Of a DNA stretch of 64,000 bases, positions 43,101 to 59,638 are shown piece by piece (the stretch's first letter is position 1; every line of letters begins with the position of its first letter). A program made the translations under genes and the position numbers. The notes under the pieces were generated by a model, which saw only the letters and a list, made by a program, of their open reading frames with translations, was not told the DNA's origin and did no database searches. Origin of the DNA: Ampullaceana balthica (taxonomy: Eukaryota > Mollusca > Gastropoda > Lymnaeidae). The stretch is from assembly GCA_944989445.1 (NCBI GenBank), contig CALYLW010001007.1, positions 124,001-188,000 of the forward strand, given 5' to 3'.

Positions 43101-43479
43101 GGCCGCCCTCTCGGCGTCCCTCAGCTCCTCGAGCCCCGCCCTCTTGGGGGGCGGTCTCCACGGCTTCGGGCTGCTCCACGCCCCGCCCTCCGGGCCAGCT
43201 CACCACACCCCGACCACCGTATCCGGCAGCACGTCGACCGGCATCAGGAGCGGCAGCAGCGCCGGCAGCCCGGGAAATGCCCCGCCCCCCGTCCTGCCGA
43301 GCGCCATACGACCATCCAGCAACACGCCCACAGGCCTGCCAGCCCCGCCCACAACGGCTTCGAACACCAGTGACAGGAGCAGCCCGAATATAGTGGGCGG
43401 ATTCCGAGCTAATAAAAACACTAGCATAGCCGACCTCAGGCTGAAAGCAAGACAACATTTGGCGAGCCTGGGAATATAG
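11864..43479 (+). CDS. SHOX: SHOX-type paired-class homeobox transcription factor (3' part; exons 11864-11921 and 42875-43479)
   Basis: Two exons give the end of the homeodomain (helix 3, [19 protein letters not shown]) and the C-terminal half of a nuclear DNA-binding regulator. Exon phases join (one base + two bases make the Ala codon). The linker [22 protein letters not shown] aligns with the region after the SHOX homeodomain, and the protein ends in the OAR motif [18 protein letters not shown], typical of SHOX and other paired-like factors. Between them lies a low-complexity His/Pro/Ala/Ser tail with a PPPPPPP run. The homeodomain N-terminal part is not in the window, so earlier exons lie to the left. 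The intron is 30,953 bp and full of repeats. It converges with ANKRD42 downstream. PRRX, ALX or ARX relatives also carry OAR, but [11 protein letters not shown] plus the linker favours SHOX. Confidence 0.92.
12390..12520 (+). repeat. Imperfect about 24-30-bp AT-rich tandem repeat
   Basis: About five units of the type GTATATTGTTATAGAGTATT with length variation. Confidence 0.85.
12598..13020. mobile_element. MITE family B, copy 2
   Basis: Left end GGACGTCCGTAATGAGGCCA and right end TTTATGGACGGGCCC. Interior blocks match copy 1: GGCTTCACGCGTGTTACGAT, ATTAGAGTGCA, ACATGCT and the G-run followed by TTTGTGACGTCATAT. The 48-bp minisatellite begins only about 80 bp downstream. Confidence 0.75.
13103..16405 (+). 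repeat. 48-bp minisatellite, about 69 copies
   Basis: Unit begins GAATTACCTTGTTAAAGTTA and ends CGCTTAGTCCCGTCCCT. Nearly every copy is identical. A T/A variant (ACCATGTT for ACCTTGTT) recurs in scattered units. Two degenerate short units near 13921-13960 and 15320-15352 shift the frame. Because 48 is divisible by three, two frames of 328 and 370 codons repeat [16 protein letters not shown]. There is no splice context or non-repeat protein part, so I treat them as artefacts. Lies inside the SHOX intron. Confidence 0.97.
16406..16583 (+). other. Degenerate edge of the 48-bp array
   Basis: GTTAAAGTGAATATTCTTGT and TTATTGCAATCG here resemble the sequence just left of the array (GTTATTGTCAATGTCC). 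This suggests the minisatellite grew from a locally repetitive region of ancient origin. Confidence 0.4.
16584..16781 (+). repeat. 28-bp tandem repeat, 7 copies
   Basis: Units GCCAGATTCTAGATGTCAGA plus TTATAAAC start at 16592, 16620, 16648, 16676, 16704, 16732 and 16760. The last units carry CAC or CCG variants. Confidence 0.95.
16782..17267. promoter_or_regulatory. Non-repetitive block in SHOX intron, candidate regulatory DNA
   Basis: Contains a compact GC-richer stretch near 17050-17160 with paired homeodomain-type cores (TTAATTAGATTAACC, AACATTAATCC) followed by GGAGACCCCCAGGGGGCGG. Flanking C-rich and G-rich tracts are present. Only position and motif density support a role. The three overlapping short frames here share no protein-like signal. 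Confidence 0.2.
17268..17832 (+). repeat. 98-bp higher-order repeat built from 22- and 27-bp units
   Basis: Basic unit AATATTGGTTTGATGTTCAG. Alternating spacers TCAATTTA and TCAATGTA and a GTTTCATGTTTAG variant form a 98-bp composite (27+22+27+22) repeated about five times; for example TCAATTTA falls at 17421 and 17519. Confidence 0.9.
18017..18880. mobile_element. Foldback element C fragment interrupted by element D
   Basis: 18017-18165 matches the left arm of the intact hairpin element at 61752-62110 (AACAGGGTATTAGTAGGCCT, AACGTTTCGGCAAAGAGCC). The arm resumes at about 18845 (CAATTAGCTGCGGTGAAA). The sequence between is element D, so D appears to have inserted into C. The right arm of C is lost. 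Confidence 0.65.
18170..18840 (-). mobile_element. Element D, full copy, minus strand
   Basis: Near full-length inverted relative of the copy at about 31440-32190. It contains an internal foldback: arms of about 100 bp carry AATATGACTAAAAACGTGGG and its complement (18262-18290 against 18392-18425). The other end has CCGACGGTACAGATGC and a family-A-like block, GATCGATCTGAAATTTTGAT. No coding frame. Confidence 0.75.
18881..19860. other. AT-rich stretch; left part of a possible non-autonomous retroelement
   Basis: Near 19027 the phrase GTACCCGCGCTTTTTGCAGC forms a short hairpin with CGGG. It resembles starts of invertebrate elements whose 3' ends look like the one at 22010-22170, so the two may bracket one element of about 3.1 kb. 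No reading frame survives. Nothing else is recognised. Confidence 0.25.
19861..20118 (+). mobile_element. tRNA-headed SINE, copy 1
   Basis: Head GGGGCACGGTGGTCGAGTGG (A box) and GATGGTCACGGGT (start of the B box). The body has GGCGGCTGGGTAATGCGTGG and GCATCACTTGCCAACAGACC, and the tail ends ATAGATAAGACAAGATG. The B box is broken by an internal deletion of about 40 bp relative to the copy at 62929, so it is probably inactive. Confidence 0.9.
20119..22009. other. AT-rich non-coding stretch
   Basis: No gene or array. Two related phrases, ATTATATTTTGTAAATTATA near 19600 and TCATATTTTGTAAATTATAT near 21110, each close to a CCATGGCA(T/C)ATTCAATTC phrase, suggest an old internal duplication of about 1.5 kb. 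Confidence 0.35.
22010..22167 (+). mobile_element. 3' end of an RTE-like retroelement
   Basis: The phrase CATGCAAAATTTCAGCATCC, then AACAAACAAACACACAAACT and TTCATCTTTATATATTAGAT, is typical of 3' ends of invertebrate RTE-type elements, which terminate in short tandem tails. It is followed directly by a 14-bp microsatellite. Confidence 0.5.
22168..22388 (+). repeat. 14-bp tandem repeat, about 16 copies
   Basis: TATATATTAGATTA units grown from the 3' terminus of the preceding retroelement. A further TATATATGGCATCTGTCC repeat (three units) follows at 22415-22480. Confidence 0.95.
22506..23529 (-). pseudogene. Non-LTR retrotransposon reverse transcriptase fragment (RTE-like), frameshifted
   Basis: Minus-strand remnant of the C-terminal part of a LINE polyprotein. 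From high to low coordinate it carries the catalytic [13 protein letters not shown] box, [17 protein letters not shown], the LLYGCESWT thumb region, a [12 protein letters not shown] block and a C-terminal zinc-knuckle-like [17 protein letters not shown] followed by TAA at 22506-22508. Successive blocks lie in different frames, so at least three frameshifts exist. The endonuclease and the N-terminal reverse transcriptase are missing (5' truncation at about 23530). Clade assignment to RTE is from memory of similar proteins; another ORF2-type LINE is possible. Confidence 0.85.
23493..23529. repeat. Perfect hairpin at the LINE truncation point
   Basis: TGAGTGTCTATA and its complement TATAGACACTCA are separated by seven bases. 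The hairpin sits exactly where LINE similarity stops. Confidence 0.8.
23609..23689. mobile_element. 81-bp hAT-type MITE with 8-bp target duplication
   Basis: Flanked by perfect ATTGCAAG direct repeats (23601-23608 and 23690-23697). Terminal inverted repeats are CAGGTGCGTAGCTATGG and the complement of CCTAGCTACGCCACCG. Eight-base duplications are the hallmark of hAT elements. Confidence 0.8.
23690..24515. promoter_or_regulatory. Non-repetitive GC-richer block, candidate intronic regulatory DNA
   Basis: From about 24060 to 24300 the sequence has balanced composition, no repeats and homeodomain-type cores (TTAATCAATTTAATTAAG, GGCTAATTGG) beside a GC-rich GGACGCGGGCCCG. Only composition supports the call. 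A (GT)n and G-run follow at 24324-24360. Confidence 0.2.
24516..24566. mobile_element. 51-bp hAT-type MITE
   Basis: Terminal inverted repeats CAGTTGTTCTCAACCT and AGGTTGATAACCACTG are the familiar hAT termini. The flanks ACTTAGAT and ACTTAGAC match at seven of eight bases, consistent with an aged 8-bp target duplication. Confidence 0.8.
24567..25295. other. AT-rich non-coding stretch
   Basis: No gene, array or element recognised. Confidence 0.4.
25296..25525 (+). repeat. 22-bp imperfect tandem repeat, about 11 copies
   Basis: Units CACTCACAAAAACTGTGTCTTC with C/A and T/C variants. The frame of 149 codons across it is an artefact. Confidence 0.9.
25526..26745. other. Intronic stretch with (CA)n microsatellite
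   Basis: Mostly unrecognised AT-rich DNA. (CA)11 lies at 26580-26602. The phrase TTAGACGCCATTTGGAACTA near 26403, with AATGTAAATGTAAACACAGA, recurs in diverged form near 27510-27545, so a repeat family of unknown type is present. Confidence 0.4.
26746..26945 (+). repeat. Tetranucleotide (CATC/TATC)n microsatellite
   Basis: Mixed CTGT, CTAT, CATC and CACC tetramers. Confidence 0.95.
26946..27930. other. Intronic stretch with short repeats
   Basis: The phrase CGCTGTGACCTAACCAGCAC is present at 27040 and 27142, with a related CGCTGTGCCAACCCAGCACT at about 27094. This makes an imperfect tandem of about 50 bp. No gene is supported. Confidence 0.45.
27932..28893 (+). repeat. 13-bp minisatellite, about 74 copies
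   Basis: Units CTTACAGAATCTC with rare CTTTACAG, CTTGCAG, CATAATC and TATAG variants. All three plus frames stay open for most of the array because the unit has no stop in any frame; the 212-, 178- and 144-codon frames are one repeat read three ways. No start context or splice evidence supports coding. Confidence 0.97.
28894..29671. other. Intronic stretch
   Basis: Contains (GTGA)n near 29215-29240 and C-runs near 29400. No gene recognised. Confidence 0.4.
29672..29957. mobile_element. MITE family B relative, copy 3 (286 bp)
   Basis: Inverted ends GGGCCGTCCATAAAGTACGT and ACGTACTTTATGGATGGCCC. G-rich subterminal tracts and an AT-rich core match the plan of the copies at 3420 and 12598, but with GTACGTCA in place of ATGACGTCA, so this is a subfamily. 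Confidence 0.8.
30058..30638 (+). repeat. 39-bp minisatellite, about 15 copies
   Basis: Units ACAAGTTATTTATAGGTTTT plus GTTTAGTATTGACCTATTA. A G/C variant (TATAGCTTTT) recurs about every third unit, hinting at higher-order amplification. Confidence 0.95.
30925..31379 (-). mobile_element. SINE copy 2, minus strand, with internally amplified segment
   Basis: The tRNA-like head lies at 31379-31340 (CAGTGGTCGAGTGGCATGCG) and the tail near 30925-30960. The middle of the body, which is single-copy in the other SINEs, is repeated six times (see the next entry). The B-box region has decayed to GTCAAGGGTTTAAATC. Confidence 0.85.
30982..31215 (+). repeat. 39-bp tandem repeat derived from SINE body, 6 copies
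   Basis: Units CTGTTGGCAAGTGACGCAGC plus GTTCACAGACCATGCCGGT start at 30982, 31021, 31060, 31099, 31138 and 31177. The same words occur once in the SINE at 57819-58093 (CTGTTGGCAAGTGATGCAGC). Confidence 0.92.
31391..31441 (+). repeat. 12-bp tandem repeat, 4-5 copies
   Basis: AACCACGTTTTT repeats between the SINE head and the left end of element D. The word ACCACGTTTTT is also the element D motif, so the array may have been seeded by the element's terminus. Confidence 0.85.
31442..32190 (+). mobile_element. Element D, full copy, plus strand
   Basis: Begins TTATTAACTCGCTTTCGTTC and runs through GCATCTGTACCGTCGGCTTT, GGGCGGGCGCTTGTGGGGTG and the internal foldback with arms at about 31880-31970 and 32060-32160. 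It mirrors the copy at 18170-18840 in inverted orientation, about 13 kb apart within the same intron. Confidence 0.8.
32312..33561 (+). mobile_element. Decayed hAT transposon (1250 bp) with exact 8-bp target duplication
   Basis: Perfect GTTTAGTC direct repeats flank it (32304-32311, 33562-33569). Terminal inverted repeats are CAACGGTGGCCA and the complement of TGGCCACCCCTG. Inside, broken frames retain transposase words: [15 protein letters not shown] near 32655-32695 and [19 protein letters not shown] from 32837, where related transposases have DESTD (the first Asp is Gly here). The protein resembles the hAT group that gave rise to GTF2IRD2/ZMYM-like genes. A SINE tail fragment lies inside (33125-33195). 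Not active. Confidence 0.88.
33125..33195 (-). mobile_element. SINE 3'-tail fragment inside the hAT element
   Basis: TTATCTGTTTACAGACGCTC and CTTCTATACAGAAGATTATT match the 3' end of the SINE family in minus orientation. Head and body are absent. Confidence 0.65.
33597..34055 (+). repeat. 21-bp minisatellite, about 22 copies
   Basis: ATTAGCAACATAGAACATTTC units with ACTAGC and one-base deletion variants. It starts about 28 bp after the hAT target duplication. The antisense frames repeating MFYVANE are artefacts. Confidence 0.96.
34187..34340 (+). repeat. 38-bp tandem repeat, 4 copies
   Basis: GC-rich units CCGCATGGGGCCCTGCAATC plus GCTGAGACCGGTCCTAGG. One unit carries GGGGCCATGC. Confidence 0.92.
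34423..34595 (+). repeat. 44-bp tandem repeat, 4 copies
   Basis: Units GCTGACTTCGGACATGAAGG plus GGCGTACAACTCCAGCTACG and AGCA. It lies 80 bp after a different 38-bp array. Confidence 0.92.
34596..35731. promoter_or_regulatory. GC-rich non-repetitive island in SHOX intron, candidate regulatory DNA
   Basis: From about 34900 to 35340 the sequence is unlike the surroundings: CpG-containing (CTCGCCCGCCCCGACTTCCC, CCCCGCGCGGGCCGG), non-repetitive and studded with homeodomain-type cores (GGTTTAATCAATGG, CATCTAATAGAACAATTAC, TGATTAATGATGG). This looks like a preserved CpG-rich element, for example an enhancer or alternative promoter. No reading frame with family similarity is seen. Confidence 0.35.
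35732..36245 (+). repeat. 47-bp minisatellite, about 11 copies
   Basis: Units TTTGCAGTATGGTGCCACAC plus AAGTGTGCTTTTGTGTATAT and ACCAATA. G/A and T/G variants alternate. Open frames on both strands (repeating CAFVYIPIF or AHLCGTILQ) are artefacts. Confidence 0.96.
36246..36489. other. Short unique spacer between arrays
   Basis: No recognised content. Confidence 0.4.
36490..37590 (+). repeat. 19-22-bp G-run minisatellite, more than 50 copies
   Basis: Units CTGCCTATATCATGGGGGG in which only the G-run length changes (about 5 to 9). Such variation keeps all three frames open (376-388 codons), which is an artefact. The plus strand carries over 50 regularly spaced G-tracts, so strand asymmetry is extreme. 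Confidence 0.97.
37720..37981 (+). repeat. 9-bp tandem repeat (CCCCACACA / CCCCACGCA)
   Basis: About 29 units with an A/G dimorphism (CACACA or CACGCA) that produces or removes a CpG. Occasional 7-11-bp units. C-rich on plus, G-rich on minus. Confidence 0.95.
38354..38850 (-). mobile_element. MITE family A, copy 6
   Basis: Minus-strand copy: AAATCCCTTATATATGAGAC at the low end and GTAGGGATTT at the high end. The inner blocks, including CAGCGATCGGTGACCAGACC on the minus strand, match the copies at the left edge and at 42347. Confidence 0.8.
38851..39969. other. AT-rich non-coding stretch
   Basis: No gene or array recognised. Confidence 0.4.
39970..40150 (+). repeat. (TA)n microsatellite
   Basis: A run of about 45 TA dinucleotides, preceded by three units of ATGTATGTATATATAATA. 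Confidence 0.97.
40151..41575. other. Non-coding stretch with a 76-bp tandem duplication
   Basis: TACAATAGAGATATCATAGC at 40858 is repeated at 40934 with nearly the whole 76-bp unit. The rest is unrecognised. C-run and G-run tracts lie near 41150 and 41430-41450. Confidence 0.6.
41576..41988. mobile_element. hAT-like AT-rich MITE, copy 2 (413 bp)
   Basis: Ends TAGGGCTGCGGAAATTAACG and ...CACCAGCCGTA (complement TACGGCTGGTG). Flanks GTAATTTG and GTAATTAT agree at six of eight bases, consistent with an old hAT duplication. Rich in ATTAATCGATT inverted words. Confidence 0.65.
42347..42811 (+). mobile_element. MITE family A, copy 7, beside the SHOX terminal-exon acceptor
   Basis: Both ends are intact (AAATCCCTTAAATTAACTTC and ATATAAGGGATTT). 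The right end is only about 64 bp from the terminal-exon acceptor at 42873-42874, so the branch point lies either in the short remaining unique sequence or in the element's flank. Confidence 0.85.
42875..43479 (+). CDS. SHOX: SHOX terminal exon: linker, His/Pro/Ala-rich tail, OAR motif
   Basis: Acceptor TTTTTATTCCACAG. 605 nt give 201 codons and a TAG stop at 43477-43479. Order: [20 protein letters not shown] linker, [11 protein letters not shown], a Pro-run then PYLHLHPN, Ala/His-rich [17 protein letters not shown], Ser-rich [12 protein letters not shown], Gly/Pro/Ser low complexity, then [11 protein letters not shown] and the OAR motif [18 protein letters not shown]. The exon is much more GC-rich than its surroundings. 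The antisense 265-codon frame over it is a shadow. Its last 31 bases form the first unit of a tandem repeat. Confidence 0.95.
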
Positions 43480-43668
43480 CGGCCAGTATCTACAAGACAA
43501 CATTTGGCAAGCCTGGGAATATAGCGGCCAGTATCTACAAGACATTTGGCGAGCCTGAGAATATAGCGGCCAGTATCTACAAGACAACATTTGGCAAGCC
43601 TGGGAATATAGCGGCCAGTATCTACAAGACATTTGGCAACCCTGGGAATATAGCGGCCAGTATCTACA
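43449..43668 (+). repeat. 42/45-bp tandem repeat of the SHOX C-terminal coding end
   Basis: Five units of AAGACAACATTTGGCAAGCC plus TGGGAATATAGCGGCCAGTA and TCTAC. The first encodes the last residues RQHLASLGI and the stop; the other four lie in the 3' UTR. Units three and five lack three bases (AAGACATTTGG). Confidence 0.93.
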
Positions 43669-44193
43669 AGAAGCCAGAGATCTCGTCATATAACTTTTCC
43701 AAAAAAAAACCACTTGACCGAGATTCCTGTTGGGGAAGATCCAACATTTTGTTCAGAACATTCTAATAGTTAAAAGGTTAATTCTTTGAAGTCGTTGGAT
43801 ACGTGTTGGATCAACACGTTTTCCCCCCGCAAATGGGATTAAAAATATCTACCATTGCACACACTCTGGGTTTTCCCAGACATTGGTGGGCGATGACTCG
43901 GTCTTCTGTGTTTCTTTAAACATCCATGATTGTATTTCTCCCACATATCCAACAATATGTTACGTCCCCAAGTATGTGGCGTGATTCGATTCAGAACATA
44001 GAGTGATGCTAGACTATCATAGTCAAAGTGACAAAAAGTTGACATTCAAGGCTTGACGCAGAATTGCGTCTGACGCAAAAGACGCGTGATGCAAACTCAT
44101 TTGACCAAAATTCGCGTTATCTCCGAATAGCTAAGTACATCGGTCAAAAACTATGAAATAAAAACAACCCTTAGAAACTAAGTTTTGGACTAT
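43669..44193 (+). other. SHOX 3' untranslated/flanking sequence
   Basis: Unique AT-rich sequence after the stop-codon repeat. No further coding signal. Confidence 0.5.
44157..44162 (+). terminator. SHOX: Candidate SHOX polyadenylation signal AATAAA
   Basis: First clear plus-strand AATAAA after the SHOX stop, about 680 nt downstream. A T-rich stretch follows. Position only; no cleavage site is known. Confidence 0.3.
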
Positions 44194-44511
44194 AAATCCC
44201 TTATATATGAGACACAACTAAAACTATTGACTATGTTCAATATAATACGCACCGCGCGACAGACCCCTGTGGCATCAAGGGCTGGAGTGAACCTCCAGTG
44301 ACCAGTGGAGGTCAACTATTGCAGACGGCTAATTCATTAATTTAATTAAGTTCATTCAATCGATCTGAAATTTTGATACAATGTTAAATGACTCAAGTCT
44401 ATGTGAAAAATTTCAGCTCGATAGGATCACGGGAAACGGGTCATTTTTGACTTTTGTTTTTCCGCGGGTTTGACGACAAGACGGTGAAGTTAATATAATT
44501 ATAAGGGATTT
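44194..44511 (-). mobile_element. MITE family A, copy 8
   Basis: Minus-strand copy with both ends (AAATCCCTTATATATGAGAC; ATAAGGGATTT). It contains the ACGCACCGCGCGACAGA block shared with copy 3. Confidence 0.8.
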
Positions 44512-45376
44512 TTAAAAGTCATAATTATAGGGAAAGCCTTTATTTTATTATTTTTTAATTATTATTTTTGTGTGTAGGGCCCACTGCTACAGCTTGCCAG
44601 ACTGTCGCCAGTGGCACCCTCTTTTTCTTACCACTTTAGGTGATACCCTTATGGACTCTGCCCTTTCGGGTTCTATAAGGGACAAAATCATTTGTTTGTA
44701 GATTAACTTGATCTGCAGACATGCATATTCTTTTTTGTAACTTAGTTTTCCAATTAATTTTTTATGCACATCTGCTGTTTCGGTGTTGCGTTCTTATCGT
44801 AAAAAGTGATGCGTGCTTTTTTTTTAACCATCTATACATGGCCGTTGTTTTAATGTGAGGCCGTAACGTAACAAACTAATCATAAGGCATGTTCCACTTA
44901 AAATTAATTTCAAGAAACGAAAAAAAAATAATAAAGAAGTAACAGACTAGAATCGTCCCGCCTTTCAGAAATATTTTGTAACTCGAGATTTAAACATCTT
45001 AAATTTAGACCGCCTTCCCCCTTACACTTACCACGTGACATTATCTTTAGGGATCGAGATTTCACGCTCTTACGACCCGGCACATTGTTTTACTGGCAAG
45101 CCTCATCAAATAGGCATCGCCGACAAGATAATTTTCCACAGTTGTTGGAATTGACTCGCCTAAATCCCCGACAAGCGTGGGGCATTCTATCAGCAGACTC
45201 TCGACTCACCTCAGAGTTGCCACATGTCCGACAGCCGTTATCCCTTCTCGCGATAAACCTCTGTAGGTAGTTCCGTGCGGGACAATGCTCAGTCCTCATC
45301 TGGGTGATGAGTGTCTGATCGCTACGCTTTAGTTTCCACCAGGGATCGCTCTTGCTCGGTCGCTGCATGAACTGGT
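44512..45376. other. Intergenic stretch between convergent SHOX and ANKRD42
   Basis: No gene recognised. Short frames show no family features. Confidence 0.4.
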
Positions 45377-45620
45377 AAACCTTCCCGGCCGTGCCATGCA
45401 CTCTGGTAAACCTTCCCGGCCGTGCCATGCACTCTGGTAAACCTTCCCGGCCGTGCCATGCACTCTGGTAAACCTTCCCGGCCGTGCCATGCACTCTGGT
45501 AAACCTTCCCGGCCATGCCATGCACTCTGGTAAACCATTCCGGCCGTGACATGCACTCTGGTAAACCTTCCCGGCTGTGCCATGCACTCTGGTAAACCAT
45601 TCCGGCCGTGTCATGCACTT
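45377..45620 (+). repeat. 31-bp tandem repeat, 8 copies
   Basis: Units AAACCTTCCCGGCCGTGCCA plus TGCACTCTGGT with C/T and TT/CA variants. Antisense frames repeating FTRVHGTAGKVYQSA are artefacts. Confidence 0.95.
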
Positions 45621-45883
45621 ACCACAAGAGCCGTGGAGTTTCGTGTGATGTAGGACGAGGGCATCGGAGCTGCCATTGATATTTGAATTGAAATGAAAAT
45701 TAAAGTTTCACCGTAAGCGCAGATGTCAAAAGCCTTGACTTAAACTGTTATTTTACACTATGAATATTCTGTTCTCAGTGCAGTCTACGGGTCTACTCTT
45801 TGAGTCGAAATTGAAGGATGATCAGAATACAATGCGAAGACCCTTGGGAATAGGGCTGCATGTCCTAGTTTCCTTCTAAATAA

Positions 45884-45972
45884 AATTGACCACCATCTCT
45901 TCTCTCTCGGCCAGCAAGTATTCATTATTGACCACCATCTCTTCTCTCTCGGCCAGCAAGTATTCATTATTA
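45884..45972 (+). repeat. About 46-bp tandem duplication, 2 copies
   Basis: ATTGACCACCATCTCTTCTC plus TCTCGGCCAGCAAGTATTCA occurs twice in direct contact. Confidence 0.9.
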
Positions 45973-46345
45973 ATGACCAAACTGAAAGACAAGAAAACGG
46001 TACATTGGCTCAAAATCTAGACTTTTGGCTCCCTGACTTGAAATGAACATGTTCAAAGAGTCAAATCTCGTCGCAAGTCCCACGCTGTGTGACTTCAACA
46101 TTTTCTTCACCTGCACTGATAAACAAGGACAAGCTTTTGTGAGCTGGAGTCGACCATTCAGATATTGAAGAACCGGAAGTTGCTTAGGGTGTCAGCTAAT
46201 GTTTTTGCTCTCTGTAATGAAAACTATCAATTTATTTCATGACAGGCTTTTGTAATATTTTAAGTTCAAGGAAACTGATTTTGAACATTTAAAATGTAGC
46301 CAACGTCCCATGCCTGAAATTGAGCTGCTATAATGTAGAAATGTC

Positions 46346-46612
46346 TGGGGCACGGTGGTCGAGTGCAGGCGTGCTCGGTTGGAGTACTGACGTCAAGGGT
46401 TGGAATCTTAGTGAAGGCAGAGCTGACTTTTGGGGGCCAAGAGTGTCCCTGAGTTCACCCAGCTGACTTCTGGGGGCCAAGAGTGTCCCTGAGTCCACCC
46501 AGCTGACAATAGTGAGGGAAAGAAAGGTGGCTGGAAATAGCGTTGTCCCGTGACCTGTTTGCAGTAATCTTCTGTAAAGAAGAGCCGCCTGTATCAGATA
46601 AGATAAGATTGT
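46346..46612 (+). mobile_element. SINE copy 3 with internal 40-bp duplication
   Basis: Head CTGGGGCACGGTGGTCGAGT. The B-box region is decayed (CAAGGGTTGGAATC). The middle phrase TGGGGGCCAAGAGTGTCCCT occurs twice, about 40 bp apart. Tail GTATCAGATAAGATAAGAT. Confidence 0.85.
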
Positions 46613-47229
46613 GGCTGATTTGTTATGTATCTTGTATTTTTATAATAAATTATTAAAACAATGACCAATGCCTGATATGATAACATGGAGTATACAAACT
46701 GGACATCGAACAGTTCTGACGTAAAATATACAAATTTAAAAAAACCCAATAACTATATTGTTTTTTGTTAAGTATGAAATCTGACAGATGTTATACAAGA
46801 TCTGGATGTCTGGTTAACTAAATATCTGATGCCATTCAGCTGATGTACTATCTATGACAGTTAGCTGTTATTGTGACTCACGTTTAGCTAATGTGGTATA
46901 GTCGGAATTTTATCTTAGGATGATTGTACAAAGACATTCTTAAAACTGTGTTATTTGTATTAGATCACATTTTATTCATCATTTATTTACAATTATCTCT
47001 TCAAGTAAATAAAAATAAAAGATTCAAATCACAAAATAATTTCAAAGAGATATTTATTTCTTGCATGAAAAGCTAAAAGTGTTCTTAAATATCTAATATC
47101 TAAACTATAAATGTAAATGTAATGCATCTCAAAAAAAAATGTAATTAGTTTGTGTACAAGCATGCGAGCCACTGACTGAGTCTTAAAGGCTTTGCCCCTC
47201 CTCATACACCGTATGAAAATATTCTGTGT

Positions 47230-47385
47230 CAGAGGCGTCACTAGGTTTGGTGTTACCTGGTGCGGTAGGTCATGGTGTCACCCCCTCACGGCTTACCCAA
47301 TAGACCTACTCCAAGTCTGCCAGTTTCAAATAACAGGAACATACAGAACTTTACATTTTGGTGTCACCCCCGCATGACGCCTCTG
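47230..47385. mobile_element. 156-bp hAT-type MITE
   Basis: Inverted ends CAGAGGCGTCACTAGG and ATGACGCCTCTG. Flanks TTCTGTGT and GTCTGTGT match at seven of eight bases. The internal phrase TGGTGTCACCCCC occurs at both ends in direct orientation. Confidence 0.78.
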
Positions 47386-48016
47386 GTCTGTGTTAAATGG
47401 TGCTTCCCTGAAAACAATCTTATTATAGATCATCAACACGTGCACCTCCAACCCCCCTCCCCCCATTGTCACAGTGGCACACCTGTAGCTCCACCAATTA
47501 AGTGACAGATAAGTAAAAGATTTTCAAGTACTTTTTAAAAAAAAACTTGGACATAAATTAAAAAAACTAATAAATGACATGAATTCATAAAGTTGAACAT
47601 GAAAATATCGATACAAATATTCACCTCTTCATTTTGGATTGTGGGTATGCAGGAAATATTTTCAAAATTTAATTCTTTGGCACATTTAGCGAATACTCAA
47701 ATCCTCTCATAATATAATAAACTTTTACAAGTCACCTTAATCATGAATGCTTAATTCTTCGGTATTTTAATATAAAATTGTAAGAATGTATATCTATATC
47801 TATGTTTATATATTTAGTTCATTAATGGAATAAGTCATCAAAATGTTGTAGACATTCAGACATTGTTTTCTTAACACTAATCAAATGATTCCACTCACCA
47901 GAAATAACTCATAACGCAAGGGAGAAAACTATGTCTTTTGGTAAAATTTAAAAAATACTGGAATGATCCAGCCAGTAAATATAATACATGAATATGTGTG
48001 GAAAATCAAGAAGTTG

Positions 48017-48022
48017 TTTATT
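48017..48022 (-). terminator. ANKRD42: Candidate ANKRD42 polyadenylation signal AATAAA
   Basis: First minus-strand AATAAA after the stop codon and its repeat, about 470 nt downstream. Positional evidence only. Confidence 0.3.
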
Positions 48023-48261
48023 TTCAAAATCAATATATAGATCTATATACATTGTATTTCAATATTCCTATATTTCAATTTGTAAAACAAAATTTTTAAA
48101 TACATTTTAAGATATGATCCTTAAAAAAATGACTTTTTGAAATCATCAGAACTTAAAAATGATTGATAAGTATACTGGGTTGAACTTTTGAACAGTCTCT
48201 ATGACTATGGGAAGTAAACGGTTTCAAATATGTTGTGGTGTATGATTAGTATGAATAAACT

Positions 48262-48492
48262 GGAATAATTTATACAGACATGGTGTCGATGGTATTACAT
48301 GAAATAAATAGAATAAACTGGACAGACATGGTGGCGATGGTGTCACATGAAATAAATAGAATAAACAGGTCAGACATGGTGTCACATGACATAAATAAAA
48401 TAAACTGGTCAGACATGGCGTCACATGACATAAATAAAATAAACAGGTCAGACATGGTGTCACATGACATAAATAGAATAAACAGGTCAGAC
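48262..48492 (+). repeat. About 38-bp tandem repeat abutting the ANKRD42 stop codon
   Basis: Units GTCAGACATGGTGTCACATG plus ACATAAATAAAATAAACAG, about six copies with ATGGTGTCGATGG variants at the low end. The array begins immediately 3' of the TAA stop and forms the start of the 3' UTR on the minus strand. Confidence 0.9.

Positions 48493-59638
<11,146 letters not shown>

Larger units (their letters stand above)
46613..48261. other. Intergenic and ANKRD42 3' flank
   Basis: AT-rich, without genes apart from a small MITE at 47230-47385. Confidence 0.45.

Noticed and set aside
42916..43713. Antisense frame of 265 codons over the SHOX exon
   Set aside because: Shadow of the GC-rich SHOX coding exon plus the stop-codon repeat.
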